NCBI GenBank assembly: GCA_031180825.1
Contig: JAPSLM010000001.1
Coordinates: forward strand, 372,001 to 436,000
Origin: Paenibacillus sp.
GTDB taxonomy: Bacteria > Bacillota > Bacilli > Paenibacillales > NBRC-103111
DNA: 64,000 nt
Direction: 5' to 3'
Shown piece after piece: positions 49,651 through 57,572 of this stretch. The notes beneath the pieces are model-generated. The model worked only from the letters and a program-made list of their open reading frames with translations, had not been told where the DNA came from and searched no databases. Both the position numbers and the translations under genes were made by a program. Within the stretch, counting starts at the first letter, position 1, and each line of letters opens with the position of its first letter.

Positions 49651-50778
49651 TTAGGGCAAGCCGGGCGTCGGCACAAGGGTCGTGACGGCGAACCGTCCGC
49701 CGGTTTCGATGCGGAGCTCTCCGCCTACCAGCCGCGTGCGTTCCTCCATGCCGCTGAGGCCGAGGCCTTTGGCCATAGCGGCCGGGTCCGGCAGTGTTCC
49801 GTTGTTGGAAACGGTCATGGAGACGCCGGACTCCTCGAAGCTCAGCTCGATAAGCACCTCGGTTGCCTGCCCGTGACGAAGGGCGTTGGTCACGGCTTCT
49901 TGGGCATTCCGGTAAAGCACGATTTCAAGACTCGGATAGAGCGGACGCGGCATGCCGGAAATTTCGCAGCGAATTTGAAGCTGAGGATCGGCTGCGAACC
50001 CCTCGATCAGCCGCTTCAGCGAGAAGCTCTGTTCCTCCTCCGGCGGCTTCATCCGCCGGACCGTCCGCCGCAGCGTGTCCATCGCTTCCGTCAGCTGATC
50101 CCGGACGATCCGGGTCATCTCCATGCCTTTTTCCGGCTGCCCGGGCGAGATCCGGATGATGGCTTCCAGCATCATTTTCAAGCGAATCAGCTTATGTCCG
50201 AGATCGTCGTGTATTTCATGCGAAATGCGGGTCCGCTCCTCCGTCTGGGCCAGCTGCTCTACCTTGCCGGCGTATTCGACAAGCCTTTTGCGGGCGGCAT
50301 CCAGCTCGTAGGCTTTGCTTCGCAGCTCGTCGTACACCTGCTCCAGCTCCCGTTTCCGGTCGCCGGTTTCCGCCCAACCGTACAGGAGCAGCGCGCCGGT
50401 GGCCAGCAGCAGGTTGGCCGTAAGCTTCAGCTCCATGTCGGGATGGGCAGTAAGCGAGACGTTCAACAGCAGGGCCTGCAGCGCCAGCAAAAACCAGCGG
50501 AGTCCCGAGCGCTCCTTCAGCATATAGGCCGTCAACGTGGAGTAATGGCAGGCGAACATCATTCCCTCCATTTGCTGACTGAGCCAAGTGACGAACAGCA
50601 TTTCGGCGGCAGCCGCCAAGTTCTGCGCCCGCCCCGGCAGCCAGGACCGGCTTATTTCCGCAACGGCAAGCAGGACCAATGTATAAAAAGCGAGCTGCCC
50701 GCTTCGTTCGAGCGGCAGCATGTAAGCCGTGCTGACGGCGGGAAAAAGAATCAGTGCGTATCGCAGCAGTAACAGCAT
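49651..50778 (-). CDS. sensor histidine kinase, HisKA_3 (DesK/LiaS-like)
   Basis: 375 aa. The N-terminal 135 residues hold about five or six hydrophobic segments with almost no extracellular loop, the plan of intramembrane-sensing kinases that detect envelope or membrane change. A coiled-coil linker (about 140-180) leads to the dimerisation motif ISHEIHDDLGHKL (His190), and the ATPase domain has an NAQEAVTNALRHG box near 285 and GLGLSGMEER near 345. GGAGG lies 10 bases before the ATG. It transcribes away from the ABC exporter genes, sharing a 147-base intergenic region with them. Such kinase-regulator-exporter sets in Firmicutes often answer membrane-active antibiotics. Confidence 0.92.
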   Translation of the reverse strand: MLLLLRYALILFPAVSTAYMLPLERSGQLAFYTLVLLAVAEISRSWLPGRAQNLAAAAEMLFVTWLSQQMEGMMFACHYSTLTAYMLKERSGLRWFLLALQALLLNVSLTAHPDMELKLTANLLLATGALLLYGWAETGDRKRELEQVYDELRSKAYELDAARKRLVEYAGKVEQLAQTEERTRISHEIHDDLGHKLIRLKMMLEAIIRISPGQPEKGMEMTRIVRDQLTEAMDTLRRTVRRMKPPEEEQSFSLKRLIEGFAADPQLQIRCEISGMPRPLYPSLEIVLYRNAQEAVTNALRHGQATEVLIELSFEESGVSMTVSNNGTLPDPAAMAKGLGLSGMEERTRLVGGELRIETGGRFAVTTLVPTPGLP

Positions 50779-50822
50779 CCCTTATGCGCCTCCATATGCG
50801 ATTATATCATAAGGCGCGCCTC

Positions 50823-50850
50823 ATGACTTTCGTCATTCTCAACAAATGAC
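50823..50850. promoter_or_regulatory. palindrome ATGAC-N4-GTCAT plus half-site, likely response-regulator operator
   Basis: ATGAC at 50823-50827 and GTCAT at 50832-50836 form a perfect dyad. A further ATGAC half-site lies at 50846-50850, 23 bases from the first. The site lies in the divergent region between the kinase and the ABC exporter genes and resembles targets of NarL/DesR-type regulators. A TACAAT box follows at 50883-50888, without a clear -35 box, as expected of an activator-dependent promoter. Confidence 0.6.
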
Positions 50851-50925
50851 CAAAGCTACCTGTTTTGCGCCTTGAAGGGCGGTACAATACAATCAAAGCA
50901 CATCACCTTGAAGGAGCGGAAGCGC

Positions 50926-51861
50926 GTGTCATTTATCGAAATCAGAGATGTCGTCAAACGGTACGGCGGCAACATTTCCGTAGATCATCTGAATTTAAGC
51001 ATCCGGCAGGGGGAGATATTCGGCCTGCTCGGACCGAACGGAGCCGGGAAAAGCACCACGATCAAAATGCTCTGCGGGCTGCTTAAAATCGATCAAGGCG
51101 AGATGCGGATCGAAGGCGTTTCCGTGGCCGCCAGTCCGCTGGAGATCAAGCGGAAGATCGGACTCGTGCCGCAGGAGCTCGCGATTTACGAAAACTTGAC
51201 GGCGCGGGAAAACGTCACGTTTTTCGGCAAGCTGTACGGTCTGCGCGGAGAATTGCTGCGTCAGCGGGTGCAGGAAGCGTTGGAGTTCGTAGGTCTGTCG
51301 GACCGGCAGAGCGATAAGCCGGGAGCTTATTCGGGAGGGATGAAGCGGCGGCTCAACATCGCGTGCGCGATCATGCACCGGCCGAAGCTCATCATCATGG
51401 ACGAGCCGACGGTTGGAATCGATCCGCAATCCCGCAACCATATTCTCGATTCGGTCCGCAAGCTGAATCAGATGGGCTCGACCATCATTTATACGAGCCA
51501 TTATATGGAAGAGGTTGCCGCTATCAGCACGCGGGTCGGCATTATCGATCACGGTCATTTGATCGCGTGCGGCACGCAGGAGGATTTGCGTGCGCTCGTC
51601 TCCTCGGATGAGAAGCTGATCGTCAAAGTCGCAGAGGTCAAAGAAGAGGCCGTGGCCGAGCTGCAGGCGCATCCGCGCATCGGGCAGGTGACGAGAGACG
51701 ACCGGACGCTTGAAATTTATTTGCCGTCCTCGCCCAATTCGCTGCAGGACATTTTGTATATTTTATCGAAGCATCAGGTCGTCATTCAATCGCTGACCCG
51801 CGTGGAGCCGGACCTGGAGGCGCTGTTCCTGTCCTTGACGGGACGGACGCTTCGGGATTAG
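50926..51861 (+). CDS. ABC-2 exporter ATPase
   Basis: 311 aa from GTG 50926. The frame is open from TTG 50872, but AAGGAG sits 9 bases before the GTG and the usual family start ([13 protein letters not shown]) follows directly. Walker [10 protein letters not shown] near residue 42, Q-loop in LVPQELAIY, signature YSGGMKRRL near 135, Walker [12 protein letters not shown] near 155, switch His in [10 protein letters not shown]-terminal regulatory region of about 90 residues follows. The family (CcmA/DrrA-like) drives export of drugs, lipids or peptides with ABC-2 permeases, here the two genes immediately downstream. It is divergent from the two-component system, which probably controls it. Confidence 0.93.
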   Translation: MSFIEIRDVVKRYGGNISVDHLNLSIRQGEIFGLLGPNGAGKSTTIKMLCGLLKIDQGEMRIEGVSVAASPLEIKRKIGLVPQELAIYENLTARENVTFFGKLYGLRGELLRQRVQEALEFVGLSDRQSDKPGAYSGGMKRRLNIACAIMHRPKLIIMDEPTVGIDPQSRNHILDSVRKLNQMGSTIIYTSHYMEEVAAISTRVGIIDHGHLIACGTQEDLRALVSSDEKLIVKVAEVKEEAVAELQAHPRIGQVTRDDRTLEIYLPSSPNSLQDILYILSKHQVVIQSLTRVEPDLEALFLSLTGRTLRD

Positions 51862-51873
51862 GGGGCGGAAAGC

Positions 51874-53049
51874 ATGCGCATTTTATGGACCGTCGCCGGT
51901 TACGAGCTTCTCCGGCTAAGCCGCATCAAAGTGGTGATGCTCGTTTTGTTTTTGCTGCCGCTGCTTCTGATCTTCATTCTGGGCGCTGCGCTCTCCAAGG
52001 AATTTAAAGCGGAGGATGTCAAGATTACGCCCGTGAAGGTCGCTGTGGTGAATCAGGATCAGAGCCGGTGGAGCGGGCCGCTCAAAGCGTATTTGGACCA
52101 TCCGAAAACTAAGGAAATCCTCCAGACGCAGGAATCGCCCAACCGCGAGGAAGCGGTGCGCGCGCTTCGGGAGGGAAGGGCCGAATACGGTTTGATCTTA
52201 CCCGAGGGCTTCGGGGAAGCTTTAATGCAGGGCAAGCCGGCTTCGTGGGAGCTGATTGCCGGCAAAGACCGGGGACAAAACCTGATCGCCGAGACCGCGC
52301 TGGAAAGCTATCTCGCTTACGCGAACAGCATGCAGGCTGTCGCCCTGACTTTGGGGCCGGAGGCCGCAATCGCCCAACTGGCGGATACGTCCGTCTATGC
52401 CGGCGCTGCGGAGTCGTTCGTTGCGGCGGGCAGGCTGGGAAACGAGGGCAAGGAATATACCGCGCTTCAATATTATGCCGTCTCGATGCTCGTCATGTTC
52501 ATGCTGTACGCCGGAATGACCGCATCCATCAGCCTGGTGGGCGAACGCGAGGACCATACGCTGTTCAGACTCGGCTCCATGCCGGTTACGATGAATCAGG
52601 TCGTTTTCGGCAAAATGCTCGGGAACGGTCTTCTGACCCTGGCCCAGGCGTCGGTCATCATCGGCGTGACGCACTATGCGTATGGCGTCGACTGGGGAAA
52701 TCGGCCGGCCATTCTGCTTGCGGTATGTCTGGCCGTCACGCTGGCTTCGATGGCGCTGGCGATGCTAAGCTCGCTCTATTGCCGCAATGTCAAGTCGGTG
52801 ACGATGGCGTTTCAAATCATCATTATGTTTATGACTTTTTTGAGCGGAGGCTTTGTTCCGCAGCTGGGGGCGTTGGAGTGGATCGGGAAATTTACGGTCA
52901 ACCATTGGGCCATGCAAAGCATCCTGCAGTCGCTGCTGGGCGGAAACCCGCAGCTTGTACTGCATCATGTTACGGTTTTGGCTGCGATCGCCGCCGCGCT
53001 GGCGGCCGTTGCCTTCGCGGCGTACCGGAAGGTGGGATACCGTGAATAG
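51874..53049 (+). CDS. ABC-2 type permease 1
   Basis: 391 aa. One N-terminal membrane helix (about 18-40), a large extracellular region (about 45-200), then five C-terminal helices, the ABC2_membrane_3 plan. It starts 12 bases after the ATPase stop and overlaps the second permease by 8 bases, so the three genes form one unit. With permease 2 it probably forms a heterodimeric pore. The large external domain is typical of exporters of membrane-active or lipid-like substrates. Substrate unknown. Confidence 0.9.
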   Translation: MRILWTVAGYELLRLSRIKVVMLVLFLLPLLLIFILGAALSKEFKAEDVKITPVKVAVVNQDQSRWSGPLKAYLDHPKTKEILQTQESPNREEAVRALREGRAEYGLILPEGFGEALMQGKPASWELIAGKDRGQNLIAETALESYLAYANSMQAVALTLGPEAAIAQLADTSVYAGAAESFVAAGRLGNEGKEYTALQYYAVSMLVMFMLYAGMTASISLVGEREDHTLFRLGSMPVTMNQVVFGKMLGNGLLTLAQASVIIGVTHYAYGVDWGNRPAILLAVCLAVTLASMALAMLSSLYCRNVKSVTMAFQIIIMFMTFLSGGFVPQLGALEWIGKFTVNHWAMQSILQSLLGGNPQLVLHHVTVLAAIAAALAAVAFAAYRKVGYRE

Positions 53050-54181
53050 TCTGTTTATTGCCTTCAATTTAATCAAAAGGACGATCGGTAACCGGAAAGG
53101 CTTCCTGTTGTTTATCGCAGCCCCGGCTTTGATCGTATCGCTGATTATCGGTTTTTCCGCGAGCAATGACGAGAAGGCATCCGTCCTTTATATCAATTCG
53201 GACGAAGGAGCGGCAGGCCGGCATATTTTGCGGGAGCTTGAGCGGACCGGCCGCTACCGGCTTTCCGCAGCGGCAACTCCCGACGCGATGAGGACGGCGG
53301 TGATCGAGCACAAAGCGGATGCGGCTTTCATCATCCCCCCGGGCTTCTCTCAAGGGCTGAAGGAAGGCCGGACCATGCATGTGGAACTGTTGGAGCTGTC
53401 CATGAGCGAGGCGTCCTTTACGCTTCGGGTAAGCTTGGACCAGACGATCCATCGAGTGAGCGCGGCGATGCGCGCGTTGGATGCTTCAGGTCAGGCAGAC
53501 GACCGTCTGAATCTGATTCTGGAGCAGGCGGAGAAGCATCAGGTTCGTGCGGCCCGCACCGATTACGGCTGGTACGCCAGTCCGTCGCTCGGCCTTGCTA
53601 CGGGTATCCTCCTGATGTTCCTGATGGGGCTGATCAACGGTTCCGTCTCCATCATGGTCGAAGACCGGAAGCAAAAAACGATGACCCGAATCTTTACGGC
53701 TCCGGTCCGCGCCTACGAAATCATGCTCGGCAATTTCCTCGGCAGCTTCGCGTTAGGAACGCTGCAAATCGTGCTGGTGCTGGCGTTTACCCGGTATGTG
53801 ATGAATTTTTCGTACGGGCTGCCTTTCATGCAGCATCTGCTTGTGATGGAGTGCTTCCTGCTGGCGGTTATAGGCATCGGCAGCGCAGTGGCCGGATTGA
53901 TTCGCAACAGCGAAAATATCGGCGCCGTCAACTCGATGGTCGCGACACCGACCTGCATGCTGGGCGGCTGCTTCTGGCCGGTATCGATCATGCCCGAGTT
54001 CATGCAGAAGCTGGCTAATTTCGTGCCGCAAACCTGGGCGATCGAGGCCATTCGCAGGCTCGGCTCGGGTCAAGGGCTGGGGGATGTCGCCATGCATCTG
54101 GGCGTGCTGGGACTTTTCGCTCTGGTGCTGCTCGGTATCGGCTCCGTCGTCATGAAGCCGGGGGAAACGGAAGCCGGCTAG
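53042..54181 (+). CDS. ABC-2 type permease 2
   Basis: 379 aa from GTG 53042. An upstream open frame exists, but the GTG overlaps the previous stop by 8 bases and gives the family-like start NSLFIAFNLIKRTIGNRKG. Same topology as permease 1: one helix near residues 18-38, an external domain to about 165, then five helices. It contains EDRKQKTMTRIFTAPVRAYEIMLG near 205, a conserved ABC-2 stretch. A terminator follows about 30 bases after the stop. It is only moderately similar to its neighbour, so the pair acts as a heterodimer. Confidence 0.9.
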   Translation: MNSLFIAFNLIKRTIGNRKGFLLFIAAPALIVSLIIGFSASNDEKASVLYINSDEGAAGRHILRELERTGRYRLSAAATPDAMRTAVIEHKADAAFIIPPGFSQGLKEGRTMHVELLELSMSEASFTLRVSLDQTIHRVSAAMRALDASGQADDRLNLILEQAEKHQVRAARTDYGWYASPSLGLATGILLMFLMGLINGSVSIMVEDRKQKTMTRIFTAPVRAYEIMLGNFLGSFALGTLQIVLVLAFTRYVMNFSYGLPFMQHLLVMECFLLAVIGIGSAVAGLIRNSENIGAVNSMVATPTCMLGGCFWPVSIMPEFMQKLANFVPQTWAIEAIRRLGSGQGLGDVAMHLGVLGLFALVLLGIGSVVMKPGETEAG

Positions 54182-54212
54182 CGGCGGGAGCCATCGATAT
54201 ATATACGTTATG

Positions 54213-54242
54213 ACGTCTTCGCCTCGGGGCGTAGGCGTTTTT
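54213..54242 (+). terminator. Rho-independent terminator after the ABC exporter
   Basis: ACGTCTTCGCC and GGCGTAGGCGT pair over 11 positions with one wobble and one mismatch around a TCGG loop, followed by five T. Confidence 0.75.
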
Positions 54243-54491
54243 CGTTTCGAAGGCAAGACGATCGCAAAAAAATAGGTTAAAAAAACGTTAAAAAAATCAA
54301 TAATCCAAGTTGCTAAATCATATGATTCATAATAAGATAGAACTAACAAACAGAATAGTCAGAAAATTCTATCAAAGAGAGAAGCATGTTCGACTAGCGT
54401 TCACGCCAATACACACGCCGGCAGCAGCACGGGCCATACCAGAAGACGTCGCTGTTCAACCAAGCTAGATATCATCAAGGAGGGGATTGCC
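54243..54491. other. AT-rich gap before the 198-aa gene
   Basis: About 250 bases with A-rich runs near 54267-54300, a promoter-like pair and palindrome (54310-54338), and otherwise nothing I recognise. Confidence 0.6.
54310..54338 (+). promoter_or_regulatory. promoter-like pair with a perfect palindrome in the spacer
   Basis: TTGCTA (54310-54315), 17 bases, TAAGAT (54333-54338). The first 12 spacer bases are the perfect palindrome AATCATATGATT (54316-54327), a position where a bound repressor would block RNA polymerase. Confidence 0.45.
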
Positions 54492-55088
54492 GTGAGCAAG
54501 AGTCATGAAGTGGAATACTGCAACCTTGAGTTACGGTTTGACCGTCGGCTAATCCGTAACTTTATCAAAACGCTCATTCAAGAAGGCTATTCGCTCTATT
54601 GGAACGAGAGCGACCAACAGTTTATCGTCTCGATTCGAACCGGACGGAAGCTGGTAAAGCTGCGGTTTCAGCGGATCGGCGAGCGATATAAAATTGTAGG
54701 CAATTATTCCTTCAAAGATGAAAAGCTGGCGGAGCTGATGGAGAAGATGATCGGCGATACCCGCGGACACGCGGTAGTAAAGCGCTTTAAAGACCGGCAG
54801 ATTCTGATTGAAAACATCATGTTCGGCGAAATCATCCGTATGGTTGAAATTTCGGGGGTGGAACATAAGGTGTTATTCCAAAAGGAACCAGTGGTCACGG
54901 TGGAAGAAATGATGCAGGCGTTCCGGTCCAGACGTCCGGACGAACGGATTCCGGTGCTCCGGCTGGAGCTGGATTACGAGCTGGCTACGCTGCATGATGC
55001 GCTTGAAGAGGGAGACCGGGAAACGGTCGAACGATGCAAGGAAAGGCTGATGGAACTCCGGCAGGAGATGCTGCTGCTGGAAATGTAA
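54492..55088 (+). CDS. conserved hypothetical protein, 198 aa
   Basis: GTG start with AAGGAGGGG 6 bases upstream, so the gene looks real. No signal peptide or membrane segment. The N-terminal 110 residues are mixed alpha/beta (LYWNESDQQFIVSIRTGRK, then a short sheet) and the C-terminal 45 residues are strongly helical and charged (DALEEGDRETVERCKERL). I recognise no family. It stands alone between two terminators, so it is probably monocistronic and cytoplasmic. The palindrome in its promoter suggests it is regulated. Confidence 0.75.
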   Translation: MSKSHEVEYCNLELRFDRRLIRNFIKTLIQEGYSLYWNESDQQFIVSIRTGRKLVKLRFQRIGERYKIVGNYSFKDEKLAELMEKMIGDTRGHAVVKRFKDRQILIENIMFGEIIRMVEISGVEHKVLFQKEPVVTVEEMMQAFRSRRPDERIPVLRLELDYELATLHDALEEGDRETVERCKERLMELRQEMLLLEM

Positions 55089-55151
55089 CAGATTTCGGCT
55101 GTGGAAGGGCGTTGACGGAATATACCGCGGCGCACCGGACAGCCGCTGAAC

Positions 55152-55183
55152 GGCCTGTGCGGAATGGGAGCACAGGCCTTTTT
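55152..55183 (+). terminator. Rho-independent terminator of the 198-aa gene
   Basis: Perfect 9-base stem GGCCTGTGC (55152-55160) / GCACAGGCC (55170-55178), 9-base loop, five T. Confidence 0.9.
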
Positions 55184-55235
55184 GATGTGTTCACAAAAAG
55201 TCCGTTTAATGCCCAATATGACTATGAAAATAGCA

Positions 55236-55265
55236 TTGTTAACGTGTGCATTTCTATGTTATGAT
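55236..55265 (+). promoter_or_regulatory. promoter region with a LacI/cre-like operator
   Basis: TTGTTA (55236-55241), 18 bases, TATGAT (55260-55265). The bases 55236-55250 resemble the cre/LacI-family operator pattern (TTG..AACG....CA, central CG) with two mismatches and overlap the -35 box, which suggests autoregulation or catabolite control. The start would lie very close to the ribosome binding site, so the promoter call itself is weak. Confidence 0.4.
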
Positions 55266-55282
55266 GAAGGGGAGGTGGTTCC

Positions 55283-56281
55283 ATGAGTGTTACGATCAAA
55301 GACATCGCCAAACTGGCCGGCGTGTCGCACACGACCGTTTCCCGGGCATTGAACGATAGCCCGCTGATCAACCCGGAAACGAAGGAGCGCATCAAAGCGA
55401 TTGCGGGAAGCATGAATTATACGCCGAATTACAGCGCGCGAAGCTTGGTGCTGGATCGATCATACAATTTAGGGCTGTTTTTTACAACCCTGCATACCGG
55501 TACTTCCGCCGGATTTTTGTACGAAGCCGTCAAAGGCGTGAACGACGTCATCAAAGACGACTACAACTTGATTGTCCGGGGGATTGACGATTACAAGAGC
55601 TTTCATAAGGTGAACCGCAAAAATTTCGACGGCATCATCGTCATGAGCCAAAGCGAAAGCGATCAGTCGTTCATCGAATATGCATCGGACAAAGAAATCC
55701 CGCTGGTGGTGCTGAACCGGCCCGTCGAAAGCGTCCAAGTGATGAACTTCGTCCCGGACGACCAGAGCGGCGCTTACCGTTTGACCGAATACTTGGTGCA
55801 GCAGGGACACCGCAAGATTGCCATCATCGAGGGAAAAAAGGGGTTCAAATCAACGCAAGCCCGCCGCGACGGCTATCGCGAGGCGCTCCGCAAGCACGGG
55901 ATCTCCGTGCCGGAATCGTTTTACGTCAGCGGCAATTACGATCTGGAAAGCGGTCATGCGGCCATGAGCAGGCTGCTGGAGCTGCCCGACCGTCCGACGG
56001 CCGTCTTTTGCTGCAACGACGATATGGCGCTCGGTGCGGTGAAAGCCGTAACGGAGCGGGGGATGTCCGTGCCGGAAGACATATCGGTGGCGGGATTTGA
56101 CGACCACCTGTTTTCGGCTTTTATGTCGCCTGCGCTGACCACGGTCCGCAGACCGATTGAAGAAATAAGCCGGGCCGGGGCGGAAAAGCTCCTGAACTTC
56201 ATCGAGAAGAAGCATTCGGAAAAATCGGTCGTTCTTTTCCGTACGGAGCTGGTCGTCCGCGACTCCGTCAAATCCATCTAA
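55283..56281 (+). CDS. LacI/PurR-family transcriptional regulator
   Basis: 332 aa. The N-terminal helix-turn-helix and hinge (TIKDIAKLAGVSHTTVSRAL, residues 3-22, then NYTPNYSARSLV) are classic LacI. The effector domain follows, with a CNDDMALGAVKAV motif near 250 and GFDDHLFSAFMSPALTT near 272. GGGGAGGTGG precedes the ATG. The operon of LarA-like protein, gluconate kinase and SDR begins 22 bases after its stop, so it most likely senses a sugar acid or its phosphate and controls that operon and itself. Confidence 0.93.
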   Translation: MSVTIKDIAKLAGVSHTTVSRALNDSPLINPETKERIKAIAGSMNYTPNYSARSLVLDRSYNLGLFFTTLHTGTSAGFLYEAVKGVNDVIKDDYNLIVRGIDDYKSFHKVNRKNFDGIIVMSQSESDQSFIEYASDKEIPLVVLNRPVESVQVMNFVPDDQSGAYRLTEYLVQQGHRKIAIIEGKKGFKSTQARRDGYREALRKHGISVPESFYVSGNYDLESGHAAMSRLLELPDRPTAVFCCNDDMALGAVKAVTERGMSVPEDISVAGFDDHLFSAFMSPALTTVRRPIEEISRAGAEKLLNFIEKKHSEKSVVLFRTELVVRDSVKSI

Positions 56282-56303
56282 TTCGTTTGGGGAGGCAAGT
56301 AAC

Positions 56304-57572
56304 ATGAGCGTACTCAGAACGCTTCTGCAAGACATCCCGATTCCGCAAGTGGTCCGCATCCGTCAAAAGTTCGACGGAACCCGGCTGGAGCGCCCGGCCG
56401 AGGATTTGGAGCGCGAGCTGGCGAAGCCCGGCGCGATCGACCGGATCAAGCCGGGCCAGCAGGTGGCCGTGGCCGTAGGCAGCCGCGGGGTGGCGAACAT
56501 CGCCGCCTTCACCCGGACGACGGTCGACGCGATCAAACGGGCGGGCGCCCATCCGTTCATCGTTCCCTGCATGGGCAGCCATGGCGGCGCGACCGACGAA
56601 GGGCAGAAGGAAGTGCTTCATCATCTCGGCGTCACGGAGGAAGCGATGGGAGTGCCGATCCGCTCGACGATGGAAGTCGTGCAGATCGACCAGTTGCCGA
56701 ACGGCCTTCCGGTGTACGTCGACAAATACGCTTACGAGGCGGACGCCATCGTCGTTATCAACCGGGTGAAGCCGCACACCGCCTTCCGCGGGAAAATCGA
56801 AAGCGGCATTATGAAAATGATTGCCATCGGGCTCGGCAAGCAAAAAGGGGCGGAAGCGTGCCACCAGCTCGGCTTCAAATATATGGCTGAAAATGTGCCG
56901 GCCATGGCACGCATTATGCTTGAAAAGCTGCCGATCCTGTTCGGCGTGGCGCTGGTGGAAAATGCATACGACGAGACGTGCATCGTCGAAGTGCTGCCCG
57001 CTGCCCGAGTGGAAGAACGCGAGATGGCGCTGCTCGAGATCGCCAAGACGCGGCTGCCGAAAATTTTGTTCGATCAAATCGACGTGCTGGTCATCGATTA
57101 CATCGGCAAAAACATCAGCGGCGACGGCATGGATCCGAACATTACCGGCCGTTATCCGACGCCGTACGCGCATGGCGGCCCCGACGTGTCCAAGATGGTC
57201 GTGCTTGACACGACGCCGGAAACGAAAGGCAATGCCAACGGCGTCGGCACGGCCGATTTCACCACGCAGCGGCTGGTCGACAAGATGGATCTGGCCGCGA
57301 CCTACGCCAACGGGCTGACTTCCACCGTCTGTGCGCCGACCAAAATCGCAACGACGCTCGAAAACGACCTGTACGCCATCAAAGCCGCGGTTAAAACATG
57401 CAATATTTTGGATTATACCCAATGCCGGCTTGTGCGTATACGGGATACGCTGCATTTGGGCGAAATCGACATTTCGGTCAACCTGCTCGAGGAGGCCAAG
57501 CTCCATCCGGATATCGAGATATTGACCGACCCGTACGATCTGCCATTCAACAGCGAAGGGAATCTGGTATAA
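56304..57572 (+). CDS. LarA-family (DUF2088) nickel-pincer racemase/epimerase-like protein
   Basis: 422 aa, matching the length of lactate racemase LarA. The N-terminal DUF2088 domain has VAVAVGSRGVANI near 54, the family GSHGGAT motif (His93), and KPHTAFRGKIESG (His158) followed by KMIAIGLGK (Lys171, Lys179), in the area that holds the Lys/His ligands of the nickel pincer in LarA. I cannot assign the pincer-binding Lys with certainty. Known members racemise or epimerise 2-hydroxy acids. Lying directly before a gluconate kinase and after a sugar-type LacI regulator, this one probably acts on a sugar acid such as gluconate/mannonate, not lactate. That is inference. The cofactor genes larB, larC and larE are not in the window. 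Confidence 0.82.
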   Translation: MSVLRTLLQDIPIPQVVRIRQKFDGTRLERPAEDLERELAKPGAIDRIKPGQQVAVAVGSRGVANIAAFTRTTVDAIKRAGAHPFIVPCMGSHGGATDEGQKEVLHHLGVTEEAMGVPIRSTMEVVQIDQLPNGLPVYVDKYAYEADAIVVINRVKPHTAFRGKIESGIMKMIAIGLGKQKGAEACHQLGFKYMAENVPAMARIMLEKLPILFGVALVENAYDETCIVEVLPAARVEEREMALLEIAKTRLPKILFDQIDVLVIDYIGKNISGDGMDPNITGRYPTPYAHGGPDVSKMVVLDTTPETKGNANGVGTADFTTQRLVDKMDLAATYANGLTSTVCAPTKIATTLENDLYAIKAAVKTCNILDYTQCRLVRIRDTLHLGEIDISVNLLEEAKLHPDIEILTDPYDLPFNSEGNLV

